The translations under genes were made by a program, and so were the position numbers. Below, piece after piece: positions 8,827 to 16,333 of a DNA stretch of 64,000 bases. Origin of the DNA: CAZWVI01 sp964637165 (GTDB taxonomy: Bacteria > Planctomycetota > UBA1135); assembly GCA_964637165.1 (NCBI GenBank), contig CAZWVI010000012.1, positions 1 through 64,000 on the forward strand. Direction: 5' to 3'. The notes under the pieces were generated by a model that saw only the letters and a program-made list of their open reading frames with translations, was not told the origin of the DNA and did no database searches. Positions within the stretch are counted from its first letter, which is position 1. Each line of letters opens with the position of its first letter.

Positions 8827-10147
8827 GGGCGTTCATGTCCCTGCGGTAGACTGGAACTATAGCCGCAACTTTAAGGAAATTAGAAATGTTGAGTGCCCAC
8901 CAAACTCCAATTGGGCCATACCCGAGAGAGTGGCCAATCGCCCAGGCGAGAGGAATCCGCAGCAAATAACCTCCGGTGGAAATAATTGAAGTTCCAGTTG
9001 ATTTGCCGGCACCAGTTAAGGCGCGGGCTAACACTGATTCAATTGCAGTAGGGATTTGACTCCAGGCGACCGCGGTTAAGTAAATAACCACTTCTTTTTT
9101 TACCGCGGGCACCGAAGTGTAAACCGAGGCCAAAATTTCAGGGATGGCAAAAAAGACCGCGGTGTAAAAGGCCGCAATGCCAACTGATAGGCGCAAGCAA
9201 ACTGAAACAGCGGCGCGTGCTCCGGCAAAATCTTTTGCGCCAAGGCGTCGTCCAACCATTCCTGAAACGGCCATCGCTGGTCCAAAAAAAGAACAGTAAG
9301 AAAGGGCCTCAATCCCTGAAAAACCAATTCCGAGACCGGCTTGAACATTTGCTCCAAATGGTTCGATGCTAGTTTTTAAAACTGCAATAAAACATCCGGC
9401 GTAGGCCGCGGTTGACAATGCCACAGGAATTCCAACCTTGCTAATCATAATTAACTCATGGAAATCAAACTTGCCCTCGTTAAGTTTTATAGAATAATTT
9501 TTGCGTAGGAAATATACTCCGACTAGCCCGCCAATGCCTCTGGCAATGCCTGTTGCCCAAGCTGCGCCCGTAACTCCCATCGCCGGAATGCCGACCGCTT
9601 CCCAACCGAAAATTAATATGGGGTTCAAGATGAAATTTAATCCAACTGAAACCACCGCCAGCAACATTGGCATGATGGTGTTGCCGATTCCGATGAAAAT
9701 CCCATCTACTACTGGTTTTAATGCAATGAAAGGTAGGCATAGATAAATAATCTTTAAGTAGTCTTGCGCATGGTCGGCGACCTCGCCTGTTGCGCCCAGG
9801 AGACGTACTAGGAATGGCGTAATCGCATAACCAATCAGGCCAATGACGGCCAGCAAAGCAGTTCCCGCGTTAAGGCCTGTTGTGCATACATTGAGCACTT
9901 CCTTGTGGTTGCCCGCGCCGGTATGTTTGGCAACGCGTGCCAAAATTCCAGCGTTGCCAATTTGCACAAAGGCAAAATTGAAAATGAGCATGAAGCCGGT
10001 AATGCCAAGTGCGGCTTGGGCGTTGGGGCCCAGATTTTGAATCCAGAATTGGTCATTAACTCGATAGCCAGAATGTAATAGCAGGGCAAAAGTTGCCGGC
10101 CAAGAAAGCCGCAGTGCTTCGCGTAGTGGAGATTCCTTGGTTCTCAC
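8798..10147 (-). CDS. MATE-family efflux transporter
   Basis: The 449-residue polytopic inner-membrane protein has about twelve hydrophobic segments arranged as two similar halves, as expected for MATE (NorM/DinF-type) exporters that use Na+ or H+ gradients. Typical blocks are SWPATFALLLHSGYRVNDQF at the start, GITGFMLI, and GMVGRRLGAKDFAGAR in the second half, which matches the 'G...GA....A' loop of the family. Its start overlaps the stop of the upstream gene by four bases (ATGA-type), so the two are co-transcribed. The substrate cannot be told from sequence. Confidence 0.88.
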   Translation of the reverse strand: MRTKESPLREALRLSWPATFALLLHSGYRVNDQFWIQNLGPNAQAALGITGFMLIFNFAFVQIGNAGILARVAKHTGAGNHKEVLNVCTTGLNAGTALLAVIGLIGYAITPFLVRLLGATGEVADHAQDYLKIIYLCLPFIALKPVVDGIFIGIGNTIMPMLLAVVSVGLNFILNPILIFGWEAVGIPAMGVTGAAWATGIARGIGGLVGVYFLRKNYSIKLNEGKFDFHELIMISKVGIPVALSTAAYAGCFIAVLKTSIEPFGANVQAGLGIGFSGIEALSYCSFFGPAMAVSGMVGRRLGAKDFAGARAAVSVCLRLSVGIAAFYTAVFFAIPEILASVYTSVPAVKKEVVIYLTAVAWSQIPTAIESVLARALTGAGKSTGTSIISTGGYLLRIPLAWAIGHSLGYGPIGVWWALNISNFLKVAAIVPVYRRDMNALAQAAKPRG

Positions 10148-11178
10148 TTTAAGGCGCGAACCTTTACGGATATTTCAATCGCTTCACCTTGAATGATTGC
10201 CCGTCTGACAATTCGTTGGCGGTAGCCACTGCCTTGAACAGTGAACGAATATTCGCCAGGAGGTAAATGCGAAAAAATCGCAATTCCATCTACATCGCTG
10301 CGCACACTTTCTAAGTGACTGTCGCGCACCTTAGGGTGTGCTTGTTCGCCTTGCCAACGCCGCGCAGTGACGACTAATTTAGGGACAATCTCGTCACTAT
10401 TAAAGTCGATGACTTTTACTTTTGCCGATCCGGTCGGCGGCAGAGCCAACTCAACCCAGGCTTCGGCGCCGGCTAGTTGGATTTGAATTGAAGCGGCGAG
10501 AGGCGCGCGCGGTGGACCTGGATGAACATTGTAAATTCCTGGCCGTACACCCTCGATTGTGAATTCTCCGTTCAAGTCTGTGAAGCTAGTCAAGGGAAGC
10601 ACTGCCCGAGTTTTATCTTCAACATCTCGAATGGCACTAACTTGGCAATTGTTGGCCGCAACCCCGCGCGAATCGACAACGCGGCCACGCAGCAAGTTGG
10701 CCGGAACCATTGGCACCAATAGCGATATGCGTTCTTGTTTGTCGGAAAAAGTGTGCAGAGACTTAAAGCTTTGAAAGCCATCTGCAGTCGCGCTTAATTC
10801 CCAGTTTCCAACTTCCAGATTGTTGAACTCAAAGCTGGTCTGTTGGGCAAAGACTTTAAGTTGGCGAGGCTTTCCAAGTGTTCCTGGCTGAGGCTCTAGA
10901 GTAATGAGGACTTGCTCAGGTCGTTCTGTCCACTTAGGGCAAGTAATTTGCCCAAATACATCTAAGTGTGTTTTTTTAAAAGCGCCTTGTCGGTTATTAC
11001 TTTCAGCTGTTGTTGCCGGAGTAGGTGAAGATCCTGAAATGTGATTAGACCCACCGTCGATTTCAATGCTATGAGCTTGAGGACTTGGGTTCGTCACAAA
11101 AACCCAAGTAATCGCCGCCGCTAAGGCGAGCAAGACTAGCAACAACCAATCGCTGCGTCCGGCTCGCCCAAGTGGCAT
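10144..11178 (-). CDS. Membrane-anchored protein with carboxypeptidase-regulatory-like domains
   Basis: No enzyme signature is seen. An N-terminal transmembrane segment (about residues 11-29, LLLVLLALAAAITWVFV) anchors the protein, and the remainder would be periplasmic. At least two beta-sandwich repeats of the carboxypeptidase-regulatory/SdrD-B type are visible: LLRGRVVDSRGVAANNCQV...DLNGEFTIEGVRPGIYNV and SDVDGIAIFSHLPPGEYSF. Such domains usually act as structural or binding modules in surface proteins. It directly abuts the FG-GAP lipoprotein gene upstream (stop and start one base apart) and overlaps the MATE gene. Function is unknown. Confidence 0.7.
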   Translation of the reverse strand: MPLGRAGRSDWLLLVLLALAAAITWVFVTNPSPQAHSIEIDGGSNHISGSSPTPATTAESNNRQGAFKKTHLDVFGQITCPKWTERPEQVLITLEPQPGTLGKPRQLKVFAQQTSFEFNNLEVGNWELSATADGFQSFKSLHTFSDKQERISLLVPMVPANLLRGRVVDSRGVAANNCQVSAIRDVEDKTRAVLPLTSFTDLNGEFTIEGVRPGIYNVHPGPPRAPLAASIQIQLAGAEAWVELALPPTGSAKVKVIDFNSDEIVPKLVVTARRWQGEQAHPKVRDSHLESVRSDVDGIAIFSHLPPGEYSFTVQGSGYRQRIVRRAIIQGEAIEISVKVRALK

Positions 11179-12585
11179 TTACTTGCCTGCCGGAAACGGC
11201 ATAATGTTCCAGCACATGTAATTTTGACCGGCGAAGTCAATCACATCTTCCTTGTCGAAAGTTTTCTTTCCTTCAACAAACCAAAAACGGCGCACTTTCT
11301 TTTGGTTGTCTGAAGCAACAAACAACTCGTCACGACCATCGCCGTCAAAGTCCATCACCATGGTGGCGTGCTCAAAGCCAGAAGAAACGTAACCAGGCAC
11401 AATTTTGTTGACCACCCAGCTAGCGTCATCGATGTGTGCTTCAAAGATGCCCTTAGAACGAGTTGAGGCAATGATTTCGTTTACACCATCACCGTTAGTG
11501 TCGGCAAGGTTTAGGAATCGACACATTGCGCCGTCAAGTGGAATGTTGGCAGTTTTAGCCATTGCGCCATCTTGCCACTGCCATTGGCGAATGGTGACAA
11601 CTTGACCTTCAAGTCCTTCAACTTCCAAGGCAGCGTAAAGTTCGCTAGTTCCATCTTGGTCGTAATCACAAACTAAGATTTCTTTAGCGTGTTGGTCTGC
11701 CATATGTGCGGCTACCGACCGTTGGTAACTGCTGCCATCCCACTGGTACATGTCAATGTCGCCAGCTTGCTTTTGTCCGTCCAACTTGTTGGGTTCAGAT
11801 GGTGTGGTGAAAAATTCAAGCTTGCCGTCGCCATTGACGTCGCCGATTTCAACTTCGTGAACATAGCAGCGGTCAGTTGTGCGGTGTAATTCTTGAGCGA
11901 CCATTCCTTCGGCAGTTTGGTCTAAAACATAAACCGCGCCAAGGTCGTGGGTCACCACAATTAATTCTTCTTGGCCGTCGTTGTCAACATCGCCAACTTC
12001 AACATCGCGAAAACGTTGTTCGCGTCCGCCAACGTACTCAGTCCATAAAGTTTCCGGTGTCCAATCGTTGGCACCAGGGGCACTTTGTCGCCAAATTTGT
12101 AGGAAACCGCAGGCACCACTAATGGTCAAAATGCCTGGCTCGCCAAATGCTGGATCAAACCACATTGCTTTGTGGAAGACGTTGCCGCTCGACAACTCAT
12201 ATTTTTTGGTTTTTGCCAAACCATCTTTCTTTTTAGTAATCCAGTGAACATCGCTCTCGCTGAGTCCGTCAATGGTCTCCAAGGTCCAGCCGCCATCTTC
12301 TGGATTGCCCGGCATTAAGCGTGATGCTGGTCCCGTTCCTTGACGCAAACAAACGCTTTCATCGGCTTTAATTTTGCCAAGTTGAACTTCAATGGCATTT
12401 GCTTCAGCAATGTGCTCATGTGCCAGCCACGATTCTCCGTCGTTGCGGAGCACCATCATTCCTGATGGGGTGGTGCCGTTGATGAAATTGGAGCGCGCCA
12501 GGATCAAGCCTGGCTGGGAAGAAGTTTGATGGTCGCAGGCGCTGGCAAGCAGAGCGGTAGCCATAAGTAGTAGTGAGGTGCGCAT
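11179..12585 (-). CDS. FG-GAP/VCBS-repeat lipoprotein
   Basis: A lipoprotein signal is present: MRTSLLLMATALLASAC, with the lipobox cysteine at residue 17. The mature protein contains five short calcium-loop motifs typical of FG-GAP/VCBS beta-propeller blades: DVDNDGQEEL, DVNGDGKLEF, DYDQDGTSEL, DTNGDGVNEI and DFDGDGRDEL. This predicts an extracytoplasmic seven-bladed-propeller-like binding protein of 468 residues. A possible Shine-Dalgarno GGAG lies about ten bases before the ATG. It sits between a small lipoprotein gene (five bases away) and the carboxypeptidase-regulatory-like gene, so all three appear to be one minus-strand operon. The partner is unknown. Confidence 0.8.
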   Translation of the reverse strand: MRTSLLLMATALLASACDHQTSSQPGLILARSNFINGTTPSGMMVLRNDGESWLAHEHIAEANAIEVQLGKIKADESVCLRQGTGPASRLMPGNPEDGGWTLETIDGLSESDVHWITKKKDGLAKTKKYELSSGNVFHKAMWFDPAFGEPGILTISGACGFLQIWRQSAPGANDWTPETLWTEYVGGREQRFRDVEVGDVDNDGQEELIVVTHDLGAVYVLDQTAEGMVAQELHRTTDRCYVHEVEIGDVNGDGKLEFFTTPSEPNKLDGQKQAGDIDMYQWDGSSYQRSVAAHMADQHAKEILVCDYDQDGTSELYAALEVEGLEGQVVTIRQWQWQDGAMAKTANIPLDGAMCRFLNLADTNGDGVNEIIASTRSKGIFEAHIDDASWVVNKIVPGYVSSGFEHATMVMDFDGDGRDELFVASDNQKKVRRFWFVEGKKTFDKEDVIDFAGQNYMCWNIMPFPAGK

Positions 12586-12590
12586 TGAGA

Positions 12591-13088
12591 TTAGTCTCCG
12601 ACGTAGCCGAGAGCAGATAGGGCATCGGTGTCACCCGACTTTAGGGCTTCCAAGGCTTTGCGCTGTGGATTTAATTTGTCGACATCGCTAGCAAATTTCG
12701 CCGCCGATTCGCTAAGAGAGGACTCGCAAAGCTCAACAACTCCTGCATTAAGCCAGGCATCAATAACCCGTTGGCTGGCCGCAAAGTTGTAAGCGTTGCC
12801 ACCTTCTTGGGCGGCGCGGGCAAATGCCGCAATTGCAGCTTCCGGATCATTTTTGGATTGAGCTTCGCCGAGGCCAAGCAATGCAGCGCAGAGGACCTTT
12901 TGGTCGCCACCTGAATTTTCGCTTGCCCATGTGTAGGCGGTAATGGCGGCATCGGAATCGCTGGCAGCCTTGGCCTGGTCGCCGGCTTCAATTGCGCTGA
13001 AGGCATCGCTCCAGCTTTGGGATGACTCGCCTCCGCAAGCGCAAAGACTTGCCAATAAAAGGCTTGCAACAGTTGTTGTGATTTTCAT
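12591..13088 (-). CDS. Small helical lipoprotein with C-terminal LGY tail
   Basis: The signal MKITTTVASLLLASLCAC ends in a lipobox, followed by CGGES. The 165-residue protein is Ala-rich and helical with a TPR-like pattern (AISAIEAGDQAKAASDSDAAITAYTWA; LLGLGEAQSKNDPEAAIAAF), but no formal repeat can be proven by eye. It ends in ALSALGYVGD. This tail resembles the C-termini of two small plus-strand proteins in the neighbouring cluster (13319-13540 and 20617-20811). It is the first gene of the minus-strand lipoprotein operon and lies 230 bases from the divergent start of the sulfate-activation cluster. Function is unknown; a scaffold or adaptor role is inferred. Confidence 0.7.
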   Translation of the reverse strand: MKITTTVASLLLASLCACGGESSQSWSDAFSAIEAGDQAKAASDSDAAITAYTWASENSGGDQKVLCAALLGLGEAQSKNDPEAAIAAFARAAQEGGNAYNFAASQRVIDAWLNAGVVELCESSLSESAAKFASDVDKLNPQRKALEALKSGDTDALSALGYVGD

Positions 13089-13318
13089 CTGGTTTTTTTG
13101 TGGTTGTTGTGGGGTGGTCGAAGCGTAATTTTACCTTCTCTACGGCTTATTTCGGCTGAATGCATGAATTTTCTTCAGTAACTGCCGATAAAGACACTAC
13201 TTAGACTGAGTGACTCTAATTGGGCTAATGTAACGCTCCGAATAGTTGACGATTTACACTCCAGTCGCACTCCGATTAGTGTACAATCCTCACCCGGACA
13301 GTCTCTAGGCCTTGTCTC
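13089..13318. promoter_or_regulatory. Divergent intergenic region upstream of the sulfate-activation cluster
   Basis: This is the longest gene-free stretch of the window (230 bases). It separates the minus-strand lipoprotein operon from the plus-strand cluster and must hold promoters for both. A possible -10 TACAAT lies at 13282-13287, about 31 bases before the first start codon, but no good -35 is spaced to it (TTGACG at 13246-13251 is too far). No hairpin, riboswitch or direct repeat stands out. Confidence 0.35.
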
Positions 13319-13540
13319 ATGCAAAAAGAATCCCGCGTAACCGTAAAGATCCCGCGTCCGCTCTACCGGCGGATACAACAGGTGATTGAAAACTCAGGTT
13401 TTTCATCGCCGACTGACTTTATTGTGTTTGTTCTGCGAGATTTGATGGGCGAGGTGGAAACCAAGGGCAAAGATGACTTCTCCCCAGATGAGCTCAATGC
13501 CATCAAACAAAAACTCCGCAATCTTGGCTACCTCGAATAG
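13319..13540 (+). CDS. Small ribbon-helix-helix-like protein with LGY tail
   Basis: The 73-residue protein begins MQKESRVTVKIPRPLYRRI, a strand followed by a helix as in CopG/MetJ-type ribbon-helix-helix proteins, then a second helix SSPTDFIVFVLRDLM. It may bind DNA, or be a non-DNA-binding dimer of the same fold. The last residues are KLRNLGYLE. A paralogue-like protein of 64 residues lies at 20617-20811 with the same plan (VEEFVEHVLEKEL ... SLRGLGYIS). It is the first gene of the cluster, 20 bases before sat, so it could be an autoregulator or a subunit. Both possibilities are inference. Confidence 0.75.
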   Translation: MQKESRVTVKIPRPLYRRIQQVIENSGFSSPTDFIVFVLRDLMGEVETKGKDDFSPDELNAIKQKLRNLGYLE

Positions 13541-13560
13541 CCCAAACCAAAAAACAAAAA

Positions 13561-14721
13561 ATGATCGCTCCTCACGGTGGAACTCTTGTCAATCGTCTTC
13601 TTGAAGGCGCCGATGCTGAAGCTTTGGCTGCAAAAGCTGAATCACTTCCAGTTATTACTCTTAATTCACGCGAAGTTTCTGACTTCGAAATGATCGCCAC
13701 TGGCGCAATGAGCCCACTTGAGGGCTTCATGGGTCAAGCTGATTACGAAGGTGTTTGTGACAACATGCACCTCGCATCTGGTGCCGCTTGGCCGCTGCCA
13801 GTTGTGCTTGCAACCAAAGGTGACGACGATGGCTCGGCTTTCGAAGTTGGTGCTGAAGTTGCACTAAAAACTGAAGATGGCGCACTTCTAGGTGTTATGA
13901 CCATCTCGGATAAGTGGAACCCTGACAAGCGCGCCGAATTGGAAAAGTGCTTCAAAGGTGACGACGAGCACCCAGCATGGGGCTACTTGCAGTCAATCGG
14001 TAATACATACATTGGCGGTACATTCCAAGCGATTACACTACCTGCTTACGACAAGCACAACGAGTTTCGCTTGACTCCAGCCCAAACTCGCGCTGCATTC
14101 GCCGAAAAGGGCTGGGACACCATTGCCGCTTTCCAAACTCGCAACCCAATTCACCGTGCTCACGAATACCTAACTAAGGTTGCTCTTGAGCAAACTGATG
14201 GCTTGCTTATTCACCCATTGGTTGGTGACACTAAGGCTGATGACATCCCATCGGATGTGCGCATGAAGTGCTACCACGCGATTTTGTCCAAGTACTACCC
14301 ACTTGACCGCACCATGCTTGCTGTTTACCCACAAGCCATGCGCTACGGTGGACCACGCGAAGCTTTGCTCCACGCGCTTTGTCGTCAGAACTATGGCATT
14401 ACCCACATCATTATTGGTCGTGACCATGCTGGCGTTGGTTCTTACTACGGAACTTTCGATGCTCAAGCAATCTTTGATGAGTTCAAGGAAGGCGAAATTG
14501 GCATCAACACTTTACGCTTCGAGCACTCTTTCTACTGCAAGCTAACTGGCGGCATGGCTACCACCAAGTCGAGCCCAGCTGGCCCAGAAGATAAAATCTT
14601 CCTTTCTGGAACCAAAGTGCGCGACATGCTGTCTAATGGTGAGCGTCCTCCGGCCGAATTCTCGCGCCCGGAAGTTGCCGACATCTTGATTGAGTCATAC
14701 GCCCAAAAGGTTGAAGCCTAA
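13561..14721 (+). CDS. sat: Sulfate adenylyltransferase (ATP sulfurylase)
   Basis: Sat joins sulfate to ATP to form adenylylsulfate (APS), the first step of sulfate activation, in the cytosol. The protein is of the single-chain Sat/MET3 type, not CysDN. Its ATP-binding motif QTRNPIHRAH is at residues 192-201 and GRDHAGVG lies near residue 290. The length of 386 fits the bacterial homo-oligomeric form, with no fused APS kinase domain. The ATG has no Shine-Dalgarno site. It is followed after 19 bases by a sulfatase-fold gene and then cysC, so APS made here would pass to CysC. No APS reductase (apr or cysH) or sulfite reductase gene is nearby. Confidence 0.95.
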   Translation: MIAPHGGTLVNRLLEGADAEALAAKAESLPVITLNSREVSDFEMIATGAMSPLEGFMGQADYEGVCDNMHLASGAAWPLPVVLATKGDDDGSAFEVGAEVALKTEDGALLGVMTISDKWNPDKRAELEKCFKGDDEHPAWGYLQSIGNTYIGGTFQAITLPAYDKHNEFRLTPAQTRAAFAEKGWDTIAAFQTRNPIHRAHEYLTKVALEQTDGLLIHPLVGDTKADDIPSDVRMKCYHAILSKYYPLDRTMLAVYPQAMRYGGPREALLHALCRQNYGITHIIIGRDHAGVGSYYGTFDAQAIFDEFKEGEIGINTLRFEHSFYCKLTGGMATTKSSPAGPEDKIFLSGTKVRDMLSNGERPPAEFSRPEVADILIESYAQKVEA

Positions 14722-14740
14722 TTAGCCGATAGAGAATCTC

Positions 14741-15658
14741 ATGTTTGGAATCTTCGGAAAGAAACGGGAGCAGAATCATCTGCTCGTCATCACCCTTGAC
14801 TCCTGCCGCTGGGATTCGTTCATGGCGGCGGAGCCGAACAACATCGCGAAGTTGTGTGGCGGGCTCGATAATGTCGAGCGTCGTTACTCATACGCCGCAT
14901 GGACGGCTCCGTCCCATTACAACCTGCTAACTGGATTGGTGCCACACACCAGCCCAGAAAAGGTTTATGCGTCAGAGTACTACAAGCACGATCTTTACAA
15001 ATTTAAAGATCGCCTCGGTGTGGAGGACGCTGGCTTTGAGGCCATGATTCCTCACCTATGGCTGCCTAGTTACTTAAAGAAGAAGGGCTACGAAACCAAT
15101 GCCATGGTTTCATTGCCAGTGTTGAACCCAGCTACCGGGGTTAACAAAGACTTCGATACATTCAAACTTATGAAGAAGCATAACGACATGTTGTCGATGC
15201 TTGACGAGTTTGAAGATCACTACAAAACTCGTCCTTCCAAGGGCCTAAAAGGTAATGTTCCACAGTTCTACTTAATGAACGTTGGTGAAACTCACTACCC
15301 ATATGGTTTGCCGAACGAGGATTCAAATGACTTGCCGCACATCTCTGGGGTTAACGGAATTTTCCGTAAACTTGATACTCAGATTGATGAAACCGGCAAC
15401 TTGGCATCGGACAATGAGTCTGGCGATTTTATGGACATGGAAATGATCAATAAATGTCGCGAACGCCAAATTGAAACCGTGCGCTACCTAGACCAAGTGG
15501 TCTTTCCGCGCCTCTGGGACATGTTGCCTAAGGATACTTGGGTAATTGTTACTGCCGACCACGGCGAACTGTTCGGAGAGGACGGCTACTTTGGCCACGG
15601 TCCGATCATGCACGAAAAAGTTTTCGAGGTTCCTTTCCTTGAAGGCAAACTCCGCTGA
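14741..15658 (+). CDS. Cytosolic sulfatase-fold (alkaline phosphatase superfamily) protein
   Basis: The 305-residue protein belongs to the sulfatase/alkaline phosphatase superfamily. Metal-ligand blocks are visible: VITLDSCRWDS with D20, and VTADHGELFGEDGYFGHG with D273 and H274. The nucleophile region reads AAWTAPSHYNLLTG. The position that is Cys or Ser in sulfatases (converted to formylglycine) is T55, and the usual Arg four residues on is H59. It therefore cannot be a formylglycine sulfatase. A Thr-based phospho- or sulfo-transferase/hydrolase is more likely. It has no signal peptide or membrane segment. It is short for the family (usually 400-600), ending soon after the metal site. Lying between sat and cysC, it may act in the same pathway. 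The substrate is unknown. Confidence 0.75.
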   Translation: MFGIFGKKREQNHLLVITLDSCRWDSFMAAEPNNIAKLCGGLDNVERRYSYAAWTAPSHYNLLTGLVPHTSPEKVYASEYYKHDLYKFKDRLGVEDAGFEAMIPHLWLPSYLKKKGYETNAMVSLPVLNPATGVNKDFDTFKLMKKHNDMLSMLDEFEDHYKTRPSKGLKGNVPQFYLMNVGETHYPYGLPNEDSNDLPHISGVNGIFRKLDTQIDETGNLASDNESGDFMDMEMINKCRERQIETVRYLDQVVFPRLWDMLPKDTWVIVTADHGELFGEDGYFGHGPIMHEKVFEVPFLEGKLR

Positions 15659-15697
15659 TCTCCCCAAAAACATTCCCCTAAAAAATAAAATAGAACA

Positions 15698-16252
15698 ATG
15701 AGCAACAACTCTGGATTCGTTCTCTGGTTTACCGGTTTGTCCGGTTCTGGAAAATCTACTCTTACTCGCATGCTTGAGCCTGAATTGCGCAAGCGCGGCT
15801 GTTCCGTCGAGATTCTTGATGGTGACGAAGTTCGCGAGAACCTGTCAAAAGGTCTTGGCTTCTCTAAGGAAGACCGTGACACCAACGTGCGCCGCATCGG
15901 TTACGTAGCCAAGCTTTTGGCACGTAATGGTGCAATCGCCATGACTGCAGCAATTTCACCTTACGCTGAAGTTCGCAATCAAGTTCGCAGCATGTGCAGC
16001 AACTTTGTTGAAGTTTACGCTGAGTGTGGCATTGATGAGCTTTGCAAGCGTGACGTAAAAGGTCTTTACGCAAAAGCTCTTTCAGGTGAGATTAAGAACT
16101 TTACTGGTATTTCTGATCCTTACGAGGCTCCAGAATCTCCTGAAGTTACAGTCAACTCTGAAACACAAACTCCTGAAGAATCATTGGCCGTTATTCTCGA
16201 ATACCTCGAGAGCAACAACATGATTTCTGCAGTTGAAGCAGCACAAGCCTAA
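15698..16252 (+). CDS. cysC: Adenylylsulfate kinase
   Basis: CysC phosphorylates APS at the 3' position to give PAPS, the donor for sulfotransferases or PAPS reductase. The P-loop GLSGSGKS is at residues 13-20. LDGDEVRENLSKGLGFSKEDRDTN and AISPYAEVRNQVR are the APS-binding blocks. YAKALSGEIKNFTGISDPYEAP near residue 125 is also typical. Length (184) is standard. It sits 39 bases after the sulfatase-fold gene and shares the cluster with sat. With no reductase nearby, the PAPS could feed either sulfation or ordinary sulfur assimilation encoded elsewhere. A long hairpin follows its stop. Confidence 0.95.
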   Translation: MSNNSGFVLWFTGLSGSGKSTLTRMLEPELRKRGCSVEILDGDEVRENLSKGLGFSKEDRDTNVRRIGYVAKLLARNGAIAMTAAISPYAEVRNQVRSMCSNFVEVYAECGIDELCKRDVKGLYAKALSGEIKNFTGISDPYEAPESPEVTVNSETQTPEESLAVILEYLESNNMISAVEAAQA

Positions 16253-16262
16253 TTAGTTTTTT

Positions 16263-16297
16263 AGGGCACCCATTGACGTTTTGTCGATGGGTGCCCT
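16263..16297 (+). terminator. Strong hairpin after cysC (terminator or attenuator without U-tract)
   Basis: A 15-bp stem (16263-16277 with 16283-16297, one G-T wobble) closes a five-base loop, eleven bases after the cysC stop. No run of T follows on the plus strand; the T-run (16257-16262) precedes the stem instead. It could protect the cysC mRNA end, act as a processing site, or give partial termination before the downstream hydrolase genes. Confidence 0.6.
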
Positions 16298-16333
16298 TGT
16301 CCTATGATTTGGACACCCCACGGCCGACATTTA

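Noticed and set aside
13246..13287. TTGACG and TACAAT as a sigma-70 promoter
   Set aside because: The spacing is 30 bases, well outside the 16-18 base range.
13175..13378. Minus-strand reading frame of 67 codons across the region before the small ribbon-helix-helix gene
   Set aside because: It overlaps the start of the plus-strand gene, has no Shine-Dalgarno site and no recognisable motif, and the plus-strand gene fits the cluster.
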